NCBI GenBank assembly: GCA_030429545.1
Contig: JAUIFF010000001.1
Coordinates: 1,151,599-1,215,598 of the forward strand
DNA from: Polyangia bacterium
GTDB lineage: Bacteria > Myxococcota_A > Polyangia > Nannocystales > Nannocystaceae
Direction: 5' to 3'
Length of the DNA stretch: 64,000 nucleotides
In this document: piece by piece, positions 14,949-23,828 of the stretch
How the letters are laid out: every line of letters begins with the position of its first letter
Position numbering within the stretch: the first letter of the stretch is position 1
The notes under the pieces: generated by a model
What the model was told of the DNA's origin: nothing
The model's database searches: none
The model's input: the letters and a program-made list of their open reading frames with translations, nothing else
Translations under genes and position numbers: made by a program

Positions 14949-17930
14949 ATGGGTGTCAGCTTCGATAGGGTGATTTGCGGTCGGAGTGGGCGAGCATCCC
15001 GGACTCGCGCCGGCAAACGGCAGGTAGTCACGGTCTTCGTTGCCTGGTTTGTGTGGCTGGTGCTGTGGGTGCTGCCCGGCATGGTCTCGGCGCAAGACCC
15101 GTTGCAAGTTGTGGAGGCTGAGGTCGATCTGACAATTTTCCCCGGAGGCACGCGCACACGGGAGGGAAAGCGGATTCGGCGAAACGCCGCGGTGGTCGAG
15201 GGGGTGGCGACCTACCGACTCAATCGACCCGCCAACCCGCACGAACAGTTGACGTTTCTCAACGGCGCCGAGGTTTTGCGGCGCGATAGCCCGGAGCTCA
15301 AACAGGCCGACGAGGTCGTGACCGAGACCCACTTGGATGGACCGTTTCAGGCCGGACAAATGGAGCTGCCGCGGGTCGAGGGAGTCGAGCGGTTTACCCG
15401 TATTGGGGGACGGCGGGACATCCGCGTCGAGATGCTCGCGGGGGCTCAAACCGTTCGGATCTACTACCGAGTCAAGGTGCCACGCCGCTACTGGCCGTTT
15501 GGGTGCTCGCGTCGGCGTTGCCATCTCGCCGGAGCTGTCGCGCCACTGCCGTCCGAACAGGTCCAGGGCGGCGTCTATGCCGATCCCGGCGGTCGGGTCG
15601 TGACCCCGGTCGAGTGGAAGGTCGGACGCGTTCGGTTTGCAGGTGCACCGACGTGGGCCCCCGGCAGCCCAGCTCCCGCGAATACCCCCAGTAAACTCAA
15701 GGACTTAGAAATCGTGGTCGCCGATGTCCCGCTCGGCGAGCCAGGGCGTCACAGCTACCCTTCGATCTTTTGGGGGCCAAAGTGGCACCGGGCCAGCGAG
15801 ACCTACCACGGGGTTGAAATTTCGGTGCTTCACGGATTGTGGCGACCGGGCGATCAGGTCCCAACTGAACGCAAACTCCAGCTGTACCGAGATGTTCCAG
15901 GGCATCTTATGCAGGCGGCGCGCGAGGTGGTTGAGGTCGCCGAAGCCAAGGGGACGCGGCTTGCCCCGGGGACGCGATTGTTGCTTGTGCAGGGGCCGCT
16001 ACGCTCGCAAATCGCAACTTCTCACCCTGGGGTGGTCACCGTCAGCGACCAGATGTTGCAGCTGTTTCCCGGCCGCCGCTTCATGGGTTTTCACCGGGCG
16101 GCGGTGGCTCGTGCCCTGGTCGACAGCATCACCGCGAGCCTGTTCGCCGGACGCCACGACGCGACCACAGACCTCTGGCTCGCGGGGGCAGTGGCGATGG
16201 ACTGGCTCGACCTGTGGAGTTTTCGCGCGCAAAAGTCCGACGAGTATGCGCGGGACATTCTCGGCAAGTTTGCGTTTGTGCCCGCGGTCGACAACTTCCT
16301 CTACACCGGGCAGGCGGCGTTTTCGCAGGCGTACTTCCGTGGCAGCGAAGATGAAATGCCGATCCGGCGCCACCCCTTGCTGTTTGCCCACGACCTCCCG
16401 ACCGGCCGGCGGATCCACGAGAAACTGCGGGACCTGATGGGTCCGCAGCGGTTGGCTGCCTTCCACAAGCGTGTGCTCGAAGCCAAAGATGCCGACCCCA
16501 AGCGTGTGGCTGCCGAGGTTTATGGGCATGAACTCGGGTGGTTTTTCGACCAATGGCTCGGGCCATATCCGCGCGTCGACTATGTTTTAGACGATGTAAG
16601 GTCCGTTAAAAAATCTGGGAAATATCGACATACAATCAAAGTTTTACGGAATTCTGATAAACCAATTGTTGAGCCTTTGCAGGTGCTGGTTGTCGAGCGT
16701 TCTGGCGAGGCACACTACCTGTTGTGGAATGGTGACGACAAAACGGCGCCCAAGTCGCTCGATCAGGTGCCGCTCGAGAGCGAGCATGTTTGGGAGCTGC
16801 AAACAGCCAGCAAACTCAAGTCTGTCCATGTTGATCCGCGGCGACGGGCATTCGAAAAACCGCTCGATCCCGACAACGTCGACCCTCTGTTTAACAACCG
16901 CCAACCGGCCGGGTTGCGGTTTCTCTACACTGGCTTTGGCCTCAACGTCGCGGCGACCGAGTTCCTCACCGCCCAGACCGCATCTGCCCGGCTTAGTGCA
17001 CTTAGTTTCTATGCGTTTTTTGAGGCGAGTCGGCGGCGAGACCTCCGTGCTACCGGGCACTTTCAACTCTACAGCGACCGAACCACGCTGTTTGGCTTTG
17101 GCACCGGTGCGAACCTGTGGTTTGGGCCCAAGGTCAATCGTCAGCGACGGCGGTCTCGGCTACGTATCTTTGCCGATCTCGGCATTTTGGATGCGGGTGG
17201 GCTCGACCCTGAGGGCGGGATTCGGTTTGGGCAATCGCTGGCGTGGATCCACGACAATCGCAAGTTCACGCGCTGGCCGGATCGAGGTCGTCGGATCGCG
17301 GTGTCGCTACGGGCGACCGAGGTACTTCGAACCGAGCCTGGCCTGACCGATCATCGCTATGCGCTTAGTGCCCGGGCGACCTGGGTTGAGCTGTGGCCGC
17401 TTGCGCATCAGCACGTGCTCGCCACGCAGCTCGAGGGATCGATGGTGGTGCCGTTGCGTTCGGAGCTCGAGTATCGCAGCTTGCCGAAGGCCGGCGGGAT
17501 TGGCGAACTCAGCGGATACGGAGGCAATGAGCTGTTGAGCCGGGCGTACCTCATGGCCCAGTTCGAGTATCGCCACGTGTTCTTTAACAACCTCGACATC
17601 AATGTCATCCACCTCGCATGGCTGCGGAGCATCGGCGGCGCATTATCGACAGGGGTGGCAACATTGTCGCGGTGCGAGGACTACGGCGGGTTGTTCACGC
17701 GCGATTCGGTCTATGGTCAGGTCGGTTATGGGCTGACGGGGCGTCTTCGTCTGTTGGGGGTCACGCCACAGTTTATCCGCCTCGACGTCAACGTTCCCCT
17801 GGTCCGTCGTGTGACAAATTGCCTCGGACACACCTTTCCTGACTATCTGGCGGAACAACAGGGGCTTGACGACCCCGCGCCCTTACTTGCGCCAGTATCG
17901 GTCAATTTAACGTTTGTACAGCCGTTTTGA
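14949..17930 (+). CDS. Degenerate M1-peptidase-like protein fused to a beta barrel
   Basis: A 993-residue envelope protein. A long N-terminal extension precedes a signal peptide-like helix (FVAWFVWLVLWVLPGMVSA). The middle (about residues 300-560) follows the layout of the gluzincin catalytic region of M1 aminopeptidases. Where HExxH is expected it has GFHRAAVARALVDS, and where the WLxEGfA zinc-ligand motif is expected it has DLWLAGAVAMDW, so the zinc site appears lost. From about residue 670 on, alternating strands with many aromatic residues end in NLTFVQPF, as in outer-membrane barrels of the BamA/patatin-barrel type. A role in transport or surface display is possible. Local base composition turns A/T-rich at about 16580-16670. 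The start is uncertain. An ATG further in would still keep the signal helix. Confidence 0.6.
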   Translation: MGVSFDRVICGRSGRASRTRAGKRQVVTVFVAWFVWLVLWVLPGMVSAQDPLQVVEAEVDLTIFPGGTRTREGKRIRRNAAVVEGVATYRLNRPANPHEQLTFLNGAEVLRRDSPELKQADEVVTETHLDGPFQAGQMELPRVEGVERFTRIGGRRDIRVEMLAGAQTVRIYYRVKVPRRYWPFGCSRRRCHLAGAVAPLPSEQVQGGVYADPGGRVVTPVEWKVGRVRFAGAPTWAPGSPAPANTPSKLKDLEIVVADVPLGEPGRHSYPSIFWGPKWHRASETYHGVEISVLHGLWRPGDQVPTERKLQLYRDVPGHLMQAAREVVEVAEAKGTRLAPGTRLLLVQGPLRSQIATSHPGVVTVSDQMLQLFPGRRFMGFHRAAVARALVDSITASLFAGRHDATTDLWLAGAVAMDWLDLWSFRAQKSDEYARDILGKFAFVPAVDNFLYTGQAAFSQAYFRGSEDEMPIRRHPLLFAHDLPTGRRIHEKLRDLMGPQRLAAFHKRVLEAKDADPKRVAAEVYGHELGWFFDQWLGPYPRVDYVLDDVRSVKKSGKYRHTIKVLRNSDKPIVEPLQVLVVERSGEAHYLLWNGDDKTAPKSLDQVPLESEHVWELQTASKLKSVHVDPRRRAFEKPLDPDNVDPLFNNRQPAGLRFLYTGFGLNVAATEFLTAQTASARLSALSFYAFFEASRRRDLRATGHFQLYSDRTTLFGFGTGANLWFGPKVNRQRRRSRLRIFADLGILDAGGLDPEGGIRFGQSLAWIHDNRKFTRWPDRGRRIAVSLRATEVLRTEPGLTDHRYALSARATWVELWPLAHQHVLATQLEGSMVVPLRSELEYRSLPKAGGIGELSGYGGNELLSRAYLMAQFEYRHVFFNNLDINVIHLAWLRSIGGALSTGVATLSRCEDYGGLFTRDSVYGQVGYGLTGRLRLLGVTPQFIRLDVNVPLVRRVTNCLGHTFPDYLAEQQGLDDPAPLLAPVSVNLTFVQPF

Positions 17931-18404
17931 GCCGCGACGGGCGTTGCTTGCCCTGTGGCTGTCACAAATGTCGTGTGCAATCTCTCGGGTTTTCAAGACC
18001 CCAGACATTCGTGTCATGTGAAGGCCCACGGGTCGGTTTGAGACAGTTTGTCAACTCGACTTAGAGCCCGCTGACAAGTTGGCCCGGGTCTTGCTTTAGG
18101 TGTGGGCGTCGAAACTTCCTTACGCTTCAACTTCGACTGGCTTGCTTAACTTCCAAACTAGCTTCAACTCACCTGTTCGCTTTCGCTAACTTAGCTTACC
18201 GACCTACCTTATTCCTTTTTCTTAGCTTGCCTCGGTCTGGCTTTCCATCTGACTAAACTAGCTTACGCCTAACCGAACACGGTCATCGTCGCTGATTTTG
18301 GGCGGCGCCACTGCTGACGACACACATCCTCAGCAGTGGCGCCGCACTCGCGATGGGCACCGGGTTTTGGCAACCACATGGTAGCCTGCCGGGCCAGAGT
18401 GCCC
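17931..18404. other. Unusual non-coding region with pyrimidine-rich tract
   Basis: This 474-base spacer has no credible gene. Bases about 18105-18275 are strikingly pyrimidine-rich on the plus strand and repeat short words such as CTAGCTT, CTTAGCTT and AGCTTACC at irregular spacing, unlike anything else in the window. A perfect 16-bp inverted repeat follows (18302-18345). It could be an untranslated leader, a small RNA gene or a protein-binding array upstream of the propeller lipoprotein operon. Confidence 0.5.
18302..18345. repeat. Perfect 16-bp inverted repeat
   Basis: The arms GCGGCGCCACTGCTGA (18302-18317) and TCAGCAGTGGCGCCGC (18330-18345) are exact reverse complements around a 12-base loop. 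The predicted hairpin is very stable. It lies 60 bases upstream of the ATG at 18405, with no T-run, so it is more likely a leader structure or dyad operator than a simple terminator. Confidence 0.85.
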
Positions 18405-19406
18405 ATGCCAACATCCTTTTTTCGTTTCGACTTCCGGTCAACCTGTGTGGGCTTGTTGACGTCGCTCGCAATTGCGAGTGGATGTCCGAGCTCCGAACCG
18501 CAACCTGAAGTGTGGGAAGAGAGCCTGCGCGTCGATGCCTCCATTGGCGCATTCCTCAGTGTTTGGGGCCCGGCACCCGACGACATCTACGCGGTTGGCG
18601 GAAACCCCGAAAAGGGCGTCCTCTACCACTACGATGGCACCTCGTGGCAACCCCAGGAGGTTCCAGGCGCACCACCGCTGCTCAACTGGATCGACGGAAG
18701 TAGCACCGACACCTGGATCGTCGGCAACGAAGGCGTGGCGATGGTCCAGTCGGGCGGGTCGTGGGAGCGCCGCGATGCCCCGACATCCGAGCCGCTTTGG
18801 GGGGTCTGGGCAAGTTCGTCGAGTGATGTCTGGGCCGTCGGTGGCGACCCTCTGACCGAAGATACCGGTGTGATCGTCCACTACGACGGCGCGGCGTGGG
18901 CCGAGGTTGAACTGCCCGAACTCGATCGCTCGAGCCGTGCGCTGTTTAAGGTCTGGGGCACCGGACCCAACAACATCTACGCCGTGGGTGACAATGGCGT
19001 GATTTTACACTCAGACGGCGGGCCGTGGACCCAACAAGCCTCGGGCACAACTAAGGATCTCATCAGTCTTTGGGGCACGGGCCCTGACGAAATCGTCGCC
19101 GTCGGTGGTCGCGGAAATGCCACGATCGTACGCTTCGACGGTACTGCGTGGACCGCCGAGGTTGGCACTGAAAGTGGGCTCAACGGGGTGTGGGTGGACA
19201 GCGAAGGCAAGGCACACGTGTGCGGCCAACTCGGGCGGGTCGGTGTCGTCGACCGCGATGCGCTTACGTACACATCCGAAACGATTACGAACCTCGTCCT
19301 CCATGGCGCGTTTGGCTTCGATGACGGACCACATGTTGTGGTCGGCGGCAGCCTCGATCGAAACCCTCCGTGGGAGGGGGTTATCCTCCTGCGCGGAGGT
19401 TCCTGA
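18405..19406 (+). CDS. Beta-propeller repeat lipoprotein
   Basis: A 333-residue lipoprotein with a signal peptide ending in the lipobox AIASGC. The mature chain repeats a blade motif of about 45 residues: VWGxxxxDIYAVGG, a loop, then HYDGTSW. At least six blades are visible (VWGPAPDDIYAVGG, VWASSSSDVWAVGG, VWGTGPNNIYAVGD, LWGTGPDEIVAVGG, and weaker ones). Such proteins are common in myxobacteria as secreted propellers with unknown ligands. The stop is followed after one base by the ATG of the di-haem protein, whose GGAGG ribosome site lies inside this gene's last codons. The two are therefore coupled. Confidence 0.8.
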   Translation: MPTSFFRFDFRSTCVGLLTSLAIASGCPSSEPQPEVWEESLRVDASIGAFLSVWGPAPDDIYAVGGNPEKGVLYHYDGTSWQPQEVPGAPPLLNWIDGSSTDTWIVGNEGVAMVQSGGSWERRDAPTSEPLWGVWASSSSDVWAVGGDPLTEDTGVIVHYDGAAWAEVELPELDRSSRALFKVWGTGPNNIYAVGDNGVILHSDGGPWTQQASGTTKDLISLWGTGPDEIVAVGGRGNATIVRFDGTAWTAEVGTESGLNGVWVDSEGKAHVCGQLGRVGVVDRDALTYTSETITNLVLHGAFGFDDGPHVVVGGSLDRNPPWEGVILLRGGS

Positions 19407-19407
19407 G

Positions 19408-21702
19408 ATGTCGCATCGCACAACCGTTTGGATCGCTGCGCCCTTGTTGCTGGCACTCACCGGCTGCTCGCCGGGACCAGCCCCGTTGGCTCGCGACATC
19501 TATGCTCCGCTCGGCGAAATCCGACCCGACGCGACGGCGGAACAACAGGAGACGTTCAAACGCGGAGAAGCCGTTGCGAAGCGGCGGTTTGCCCCGAGCG
19601 AAGGTTTGGGCCCGTTGGTCAACGTCACATTTTGTGGGGCTTGCCATGAAAAACCTGTGTTCGGCGGAAGTGGTGGCCACTACCGGGACTTCTACTTAAC
19701 CGCGACGCAGCTCAGTGATGGCAGCGTGTTGCCGACAGACCGCGGAGGGGTGCTTGCCGCCTACAACTTGGGCGACGGCAATGCCCGGCCTGCCGTGGAA
19801 GAGGGGGTCAACCTCATCGCCCAGCGCAACCCGATCCCATTTTTTGGCGTCGGTCTGATCGCCGAGTTGTCGGAGGAGTCGATCCTCGCCAATGTCGACG
19901 AGGACGATGCCGATGGAGATGGCATCTCGGGCCGCGCCAATTACGACCGCGGGTTTGTTGGCCGATTTGGCCGCAAGTCGCAGACCGTGAGTATCGAAGG
20001 ATTCATCCGCGGACCGCTCAACAACCACCTCGGGATCACGACCGATCCGTTGACCGACGAACAAAAGTCGCGGCTGCCGGTGCCCTCGCAAACCATCGAA
20101 CCGACCCCCCCGCGAAGTCTCGCGTTTCGCCAGGCTGCCGCTCCCGATGAGCCGTTGACCGACGAGGACGGGATCGACGATCCGGAGATGTCGGGCGAGG
20201 ACCTGTTTGACTTGGTGAGCTGGGCCATGCTCCTGGCTGCTCCCGAATTTGACGCACCGACCCCAGAGTCGTTGCATGGTCAAGAATTATTCGAGCAGGC
20301 CGGATGCGGTGGGTGCCACGTCCAGTCCCTCGAAGGTCCACGCGGGCGCGTCCCGCTGTACTCCGACCTCCTGCTCCACGACATGGGGCCCGAGCTCGCC
20401 GACGGCATTGAGCAGGGGCTGGCCATGGGTAGTGAATTTCGTACCCAACCGTTGTGGGGGGTGGTCGCGGCCGCCCCGTATCTCCACGACGGTCGCGCGG
20501 ACACCCTCGACCAAGCCATTCGCATGCACGGTGGCGAAGCGGCGGTCTCGGCCGAGGTCTACGCCGCCATGACGGACGCCGAGCGTGAAGATGTACTTAC
20601 ATTTTTAGCATCACTCGGTGGCAGTGACCAACGCAGCGAAGGTCTCCTACCGCCCGATGCTCCGATTCCCCGCGGAGATGAGCCCGGTGCGCCCGTAGGC
20701 GTTGGTCAACCAGCTGAGGTCGAGCAGTGGACGCGCGGCCGGGCCCTGTTTGATCTCGACTTTCCCCTCGATGCCGGGCTGGGCCCATTTTTCAACGGCG
20801 ACAGTTGCCGAGCCTGTCACTTCGACCCGGTGATTGGCGGTGCCGGGCCGCTCGATGTCAACGTCATGCGCTACGGCTCGCTCGACGGTGAAGGGAATTT
20901 CGTGGCGCCCGAGGGCGGCACGATCCTTCCCAAGCTCAGCACCCCGGGTTTGCCGCGGCGCGAGCACAACAGTGCACATACAATTTTTGAGCCACGGCAA
21001 ACCCCAACCGTGATGGGCCTTGGGCTGATTGACAGTATTGGTGAGTTGACGATCCTCGCCGGCCAAGACCCGGACGATGCTGACGGCGACGGTGTTTACG
21101 GGATTGCCCATGTGCTCGATGACGGGCGTGTAGGCCGGTTTAGTTGGAAGGGTGGGGTGCCGAGCGTCCGCGAGTTTGTCCGCGACGCGATGTCCAACGA
21201 ACTTGGGATCACCGTACCGGACGAGCCCGGCCAGACATTCGGATTTTTGACCGACGAAGATGACATTCCCGACCCAGAGCTTTCGGTTTCGCAGCTCGAC
21301 GACCTGACCTACTACCTCTCGCACCTCGCAGCTCCGCAACCCAAGCGCTTTGTCGTCGGTGGGATCGAGACCTTTATCGACATCGGGTGCGCGACCTGTC
21401 ACATCCCCGAGATGAACAGTTCGCAGGGACCTGTCCCCTTGTACAGCGACCTGTTGCTCCACAACGTCGCGGACGACACCTACATCGGCATTGCCGATGG
21501 GCTTGCCACCGGGCAGATGTTTCGAACGCCACCGCTTTGGGGGCTCTCAGACTCCGCACCCTATCTCCACGACGGATCTGCGAGCACCATCCACGCGGCA
21601 ATCCTCGCCCACGCAGGCGAGGCTGACAGTGCGCGGGAAGCTTACTTCTACCTCCCGTTGGCGCAGCAACAAACCCTGCTGGCCTTCCTAGGCTCGCTGT
21701 AG
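19408..21702 (+). CDS. Four-CxxCH di-haem-oxidoreductase-like lipoprotein
   Basis: A 764-residue lipoprotein (lipobox LALTGC, Cys20) built from two homologous halves of the di-haem oxidoredictase/thiol-oxidoreductase-like family. Each half has two c-type haem motifs: CGACH (residues 76-80) and CGGCH (about 300) in the first, CRACH (about 466) and CATCH (about 660) in the second. The halves repeat other features: DADGDGISGRANY against DADGDGVYGIAHV, GRFGRKSQ against GRFSWKGG, and PLWGV.APYLHDG near each end. The protein should be an extracytoplasmic multihaem electron carrier or oxidase. It is preceded by a strong ribosome site and is second in a three-lipoprotein operon. A palindrome copy lies in each half (20592, 20973). 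Confidence 0.85.
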   Translation: MSHRTTVWIAAPLLLALTGCSPGPAPLARDIYAPLGEIRPDATAEQQETFKRGEAVAKRRFAPSEGLGPLVNVTFCGACHEKPVFGGSGGHYRDFYLTATQLSDGSVLPTDRGGVLAAYNLGDGNARPAVEEGVNLIAQRNPIPFFGVGLIAELSEESILANVDEDDADGDGISGRANYDRGFVGRFGRKSQTVSIEGFIRGPLNNHLGITTDPLTDEQKSRLPVPSQTIEPTPPRSLAFRQAAAPDEPLTDEDGIDDPEMSGEDLFDLVSWAMLLAAPEFDAPTPESLHGQELFEQAGCGGCHVQSLEGPRGRVPLYSDLLLHDMGPELADGIEQGLAMGSEFRTQPLWGVVAAAPYLHDGRADTLDQAIRMHGGEAAVSAEVYAAMTDAEREDVLTFLASLGGSDQRSEGLLPPDAPIPRGDEPGAPVGVGQPAEVEQWTRGRALFDLDFPLDAGLGPFFNGDSCRACHFDPVIGGAGPLDVNVMRYGSLDGEGNFVAPEGGTILPKLSTPGLPRREHNSAHTIFEPRQTPTVMGLGLIDSIGELTILAGQDPDDADGDGVYGIAHVLDDGRVGRFSWKGGVPSVREFVRDAMSNELGITVPDEPGQTFGFLTDEDDIPDPELSVSQLDDLTYYLSHLAAPQPKRFVVGGIETFIDIGCATCHIPEMNSSQGPVPLYSDLLLHNVADDTYIGIADGLATGQMFRTPPLWGLSDSAPYLHDGSASTIHAAILAHAGEADSAREAYFYLPLAQQQTLLAFLGSL

Positions 21703-21706
21703 GCCG

Positions 21707-22165
21707 GTGCGTCAACTGCCAGCATGGGGGCTCAGTTTGGTCATTGCCTCGACCACGGGCTGTGACTGCGAAGAAGATGTACGTGCACAGGTTATCGAGG
21801 AAACTGCCGAAATCGCGATAGGTGACCGCCTCCTCGAGGTCGAACTCGCCACCACCACCGACCAACACGAACGTGGGCTGCGGTATCGCAGTTGCGGCCA
21901 ACCGGCAATGGCCCTGGTGTTGAGCACACCTGGTGAACTACCGATCTGGCAGTGTGACGTTGCGCTAGAGCTCGACCTCCTGTTTGTTCGCGCGGGTAGG
22001 GTTGTCGATGTGGTCGTCGCCGCCCCGCCATGCCCGGGACCGTGCGGGATGTGTCCGCTCTACGGAGAGGGCGTCGAGATCGACGCAGTTATCGAGGTCG
22101 CCACCGGGGTCTTGCAACCACAGCAGCTCGAGGTTGGGGTACGCGTCGAGGGCTTGCCCGAGTAA
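21707..22165 (+). CDS. DUF192-domain lipoprotein
   Basis: A 152-residue lipoprotein with a lipobox STTGC and a DUF192 domain (RGLRYRSCGQPAMALVL, ALELDLLFVRAGRVVDVV, PCPGPCGMCPLYGEGVEIDAVIEV). DUF192 proteins are small secreted folds of unknown function. This copy has extra cysteines (PCPGPCGMC) that could bind metal or form disulfides. The GTG start at 21707 is four bases after the upstream stop, so it is the third gene of the propeller/multihaem operon. A palindrome copy (TGTACGTGCA, 21778) sits just after the lipobox. It is convergent with the methyltransferase gene. Confidence 0.8.
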   Translation: MRQLPAWGLSLVIASTTGCDCEEDVRAQVIEETAEIAIGDRLLEVELATTTDQHERGLRYRSCGQPAMALVLSTPGELPIWQCDVALELDLLFVRAGRVVDVVVAAPPCPGPCGMCPLYGEGVEIDAVIEVATGVLQPQQLEVGVRVEGLPE

Positions 22166-22171
22166 TCATGC

Positions 22172-22987
22172 TTATGCATGAAACGTCAGAAGCAAGAACT
22201 TGACGCGTCGCGCATCGCCGGGTGCGTGGCCAAACACGGCCTCGACCGCAGCCTCGCACGCATGCACATCGGTCGACGGCGGCAGCTTGGCCCAAATCTC
22301 AGCAAATTGGTGACGTGCGGCGAGACAGGTGGCAAGCAGGGGAAAATCTGTCAGCGCCACGCGTTCGCGGTTGTAGCCGCGGCCCCATGGCGGGTCGACA
22401 AACAGGATGTCCCGTTGCGGATCGGTGGATATCGTGGGCAGCAACGCTTCGACCTCGCCCGTGAGAACCTCGACAGCCTGGTCGACGTCGTAGCACCGGG
22501 TGTTGTGGCGGGCATCCGCTGCACGTTTGGGGTCGGCTTCGATCGCTGTCACGCGACAGCCCGCGCGGGCAAAGCCGATGCTATTGCCGCCAGCCCCACA
22601 CCCCGCATCAACCACATGTACACCATTGGCCCGCTTGCCGAGTGCGAGGGCAAGTTGCTCGGGTGTCAGCGAAAACCGTCCCTGCTCATCGAGCCGGACA
22701 CCGCTGCGTGAAAAGCCGACAGACGTTTGTCGCCGGCGGCGAGCATCCTGAGTGCGGGCTGCTCGCACCGCTCCCCGGGGAAGCTTGGGTATACATGCAA
22801 CCCGAAGCTTGCGTCCGCCGATACCGAGGTTGCGCAGGCGAGCACCCAGATCTGCGGCCTGTGGCCGTGGCAGCTCGGCCTCGGCCCGCACCCACCCGTC
22901 ACGCGTTGTCAGCTCCCATGCACCCGGACCGAGTAGCTGAGGAATGTTGAGCCAAGCCGGCAGATTGTCGACGGTGACGCGATGCAC
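22172..22987 (-). CDS. TGS1-like SAM-dependent methyltransferase
   Basis: A 271-residue class I methyltransferase. Motif I is VVDAGCGAGGNSIGFA, followed by an acidic loop (VTAIEADPKRA) and the catalytic DPPWGRGYN. The combination of GCGAGGNSI and VDPPWG is characteristic of the RNA cap guanine-N2 (TGS1-like) family, so an RNA or nucleobase amino group is a likely target. The first 80 residues are a separate, basic N-terminal segment. The start is a GTG at 22987. Its gene ends seven bases from the DUF192 stop on the other strand. Confidence 0.8.
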   Translation of the reverse strand: MHRVTVDNLPAWLNIPQLLGPGAWELTTRDGWVRAEAELPRPQAADLGARLRNLGIGGRKLRVACIPKLPRGAVRAARTQDARRRRQTSVGFSRSGVRLDEQGRFSLTPEQLALALGKRANGVHVVDAGCGAGGNSIGFARAGCRVTAIEADPKRAADARHNTRCYDVDQAVEVLTGEVEALLPTISTDPQRDILFVDPPWGRGYNRERVALTDFPLLATCLAARHQFAEIWAKLPPSTDVHACEAAVEAVFGHAPGDARRVKFLLLTFHA

Positions 22988-23049
22988 GGGCGGATGCTAC
23001 CCGATGGCAGAAGCTTGAGTCGGGGTGAATGGATTGATATACAACGTCT

Positions 23050-23493
23050 GTGACGATCGTGACCCGGATCCTCTGCACCGTCCTCCTCGCGTGTGGCCTT
23101 GTCAGCACCGCCTGCACATGTGAGTCACCCGCACCTGAGCGTCTCGAGGTACTGGTGGGTGGAACCGCGGTGAGTTGGACCGCCGCGCAACTAGGCGACC
23201 TGCCGCGGGAAACACTCTCAATCGGTAGCCACGAGTTCGGTGGCGTGGCCCTGGTCTCGGTGCTCAAGGCCTCGGGGGTCGCCGATGGTCAGGCGGTCGC
23301 AGTCGTGCTTGAAGGTAGCGACGGCTATCGCCAAACGATCTCAAACGAGCGACTGTGGCAACCTGGTGTGTTGCTGGCCGACACAGACCACGGTAAGCCC
23401 CTCGATGCCGACGGACCCCTGCGCGTTGTTGTTGAAAACAGCCCCGGGCTGTCCGTCCGCAACCTTGTGCGGCTGAGCGTTCAGCCCGAGTGA
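23050..23493 (+). CDS. Molybdopterin-binding-domain-like lipoprotein
   Basis: A 147-residue lipoprotein (lipobox VSTAC). The mature part resembles the sulfite-oxidase/YedY molybdopterin-binding fold in miniature: SWTAAQLGDLPRETL, FGGVALVSVLKASGV, VVLEGSDGYRQTISNERL, LLADTDHGKPLDADGPLRVV. This short form lacks the cofactor-ligating cysteine region I would expect, so a binding or scaffold role is as likely as redox catalysis. The GTG start at 23050 has no strong ribosome site. A palindrome copy (TGCATGTACA) lies seven bases after the stop. Confidence 0.65.
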   Translation: MTIVTRILCTVLLACGLVSTACTCESPAPERLEVLVGGTAVSWTAAQLGDLPRETLSIGSHEFGGVALVSVLKASGVADGQAVAVVLEGSDGYRQTISNERLWQPGVLLADTDHGKPLDADGPLRVVVENSPGLSVRNLVRLSVQPE

Positions 23494-23828
23494 GTCGTGT
23501 GCATGTACAAACTGTCAGGTGGTAAGCGCGATACCTGGCTCACGGTAGGCGCGAAGGTGCCCAGTTGTCTTGTCACCACCGATGACGATCCGGCGGTTGT
23601 CGAAGACACGCTCGAGCCAGAGACCACCGACGACCGACCCGACTTTTGATATCGAGGAGGCGACAGGGCGGGGAGCCGAGCGTCTAAACCCCCTCAAATT
23701 GTCGCGGGCTTCGGCGTTTGCCTCACCCGTGCAACAATGCGCATGAAAAACTTTCTGCGCCGCTGTCACCTTTTGGCCCGCTGCGTCGTAGCTACTAGTG
23801 AACCCCGGGCTAGGGCGAGCACCAATCT
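23494..23828. other. Intergenic region before the ECF sigma gene
   Basis: The region contains the palindrome copy at 23500 and an 84-codon open frame on the minus strand (23515-23769) with no recognisable motif or ribosome site, which I do not call a gene. The rest probably contains the ECF operon promoter, but no -35/-10 pair is obvious. Confidence 0.4.

Noticed and set aside
23515..23769. Small minus-strand open frame of 84 codons
   Set aside because: It has no ribosome site, signal or recognisable motif, and it lies in a spacer with other chance frames.
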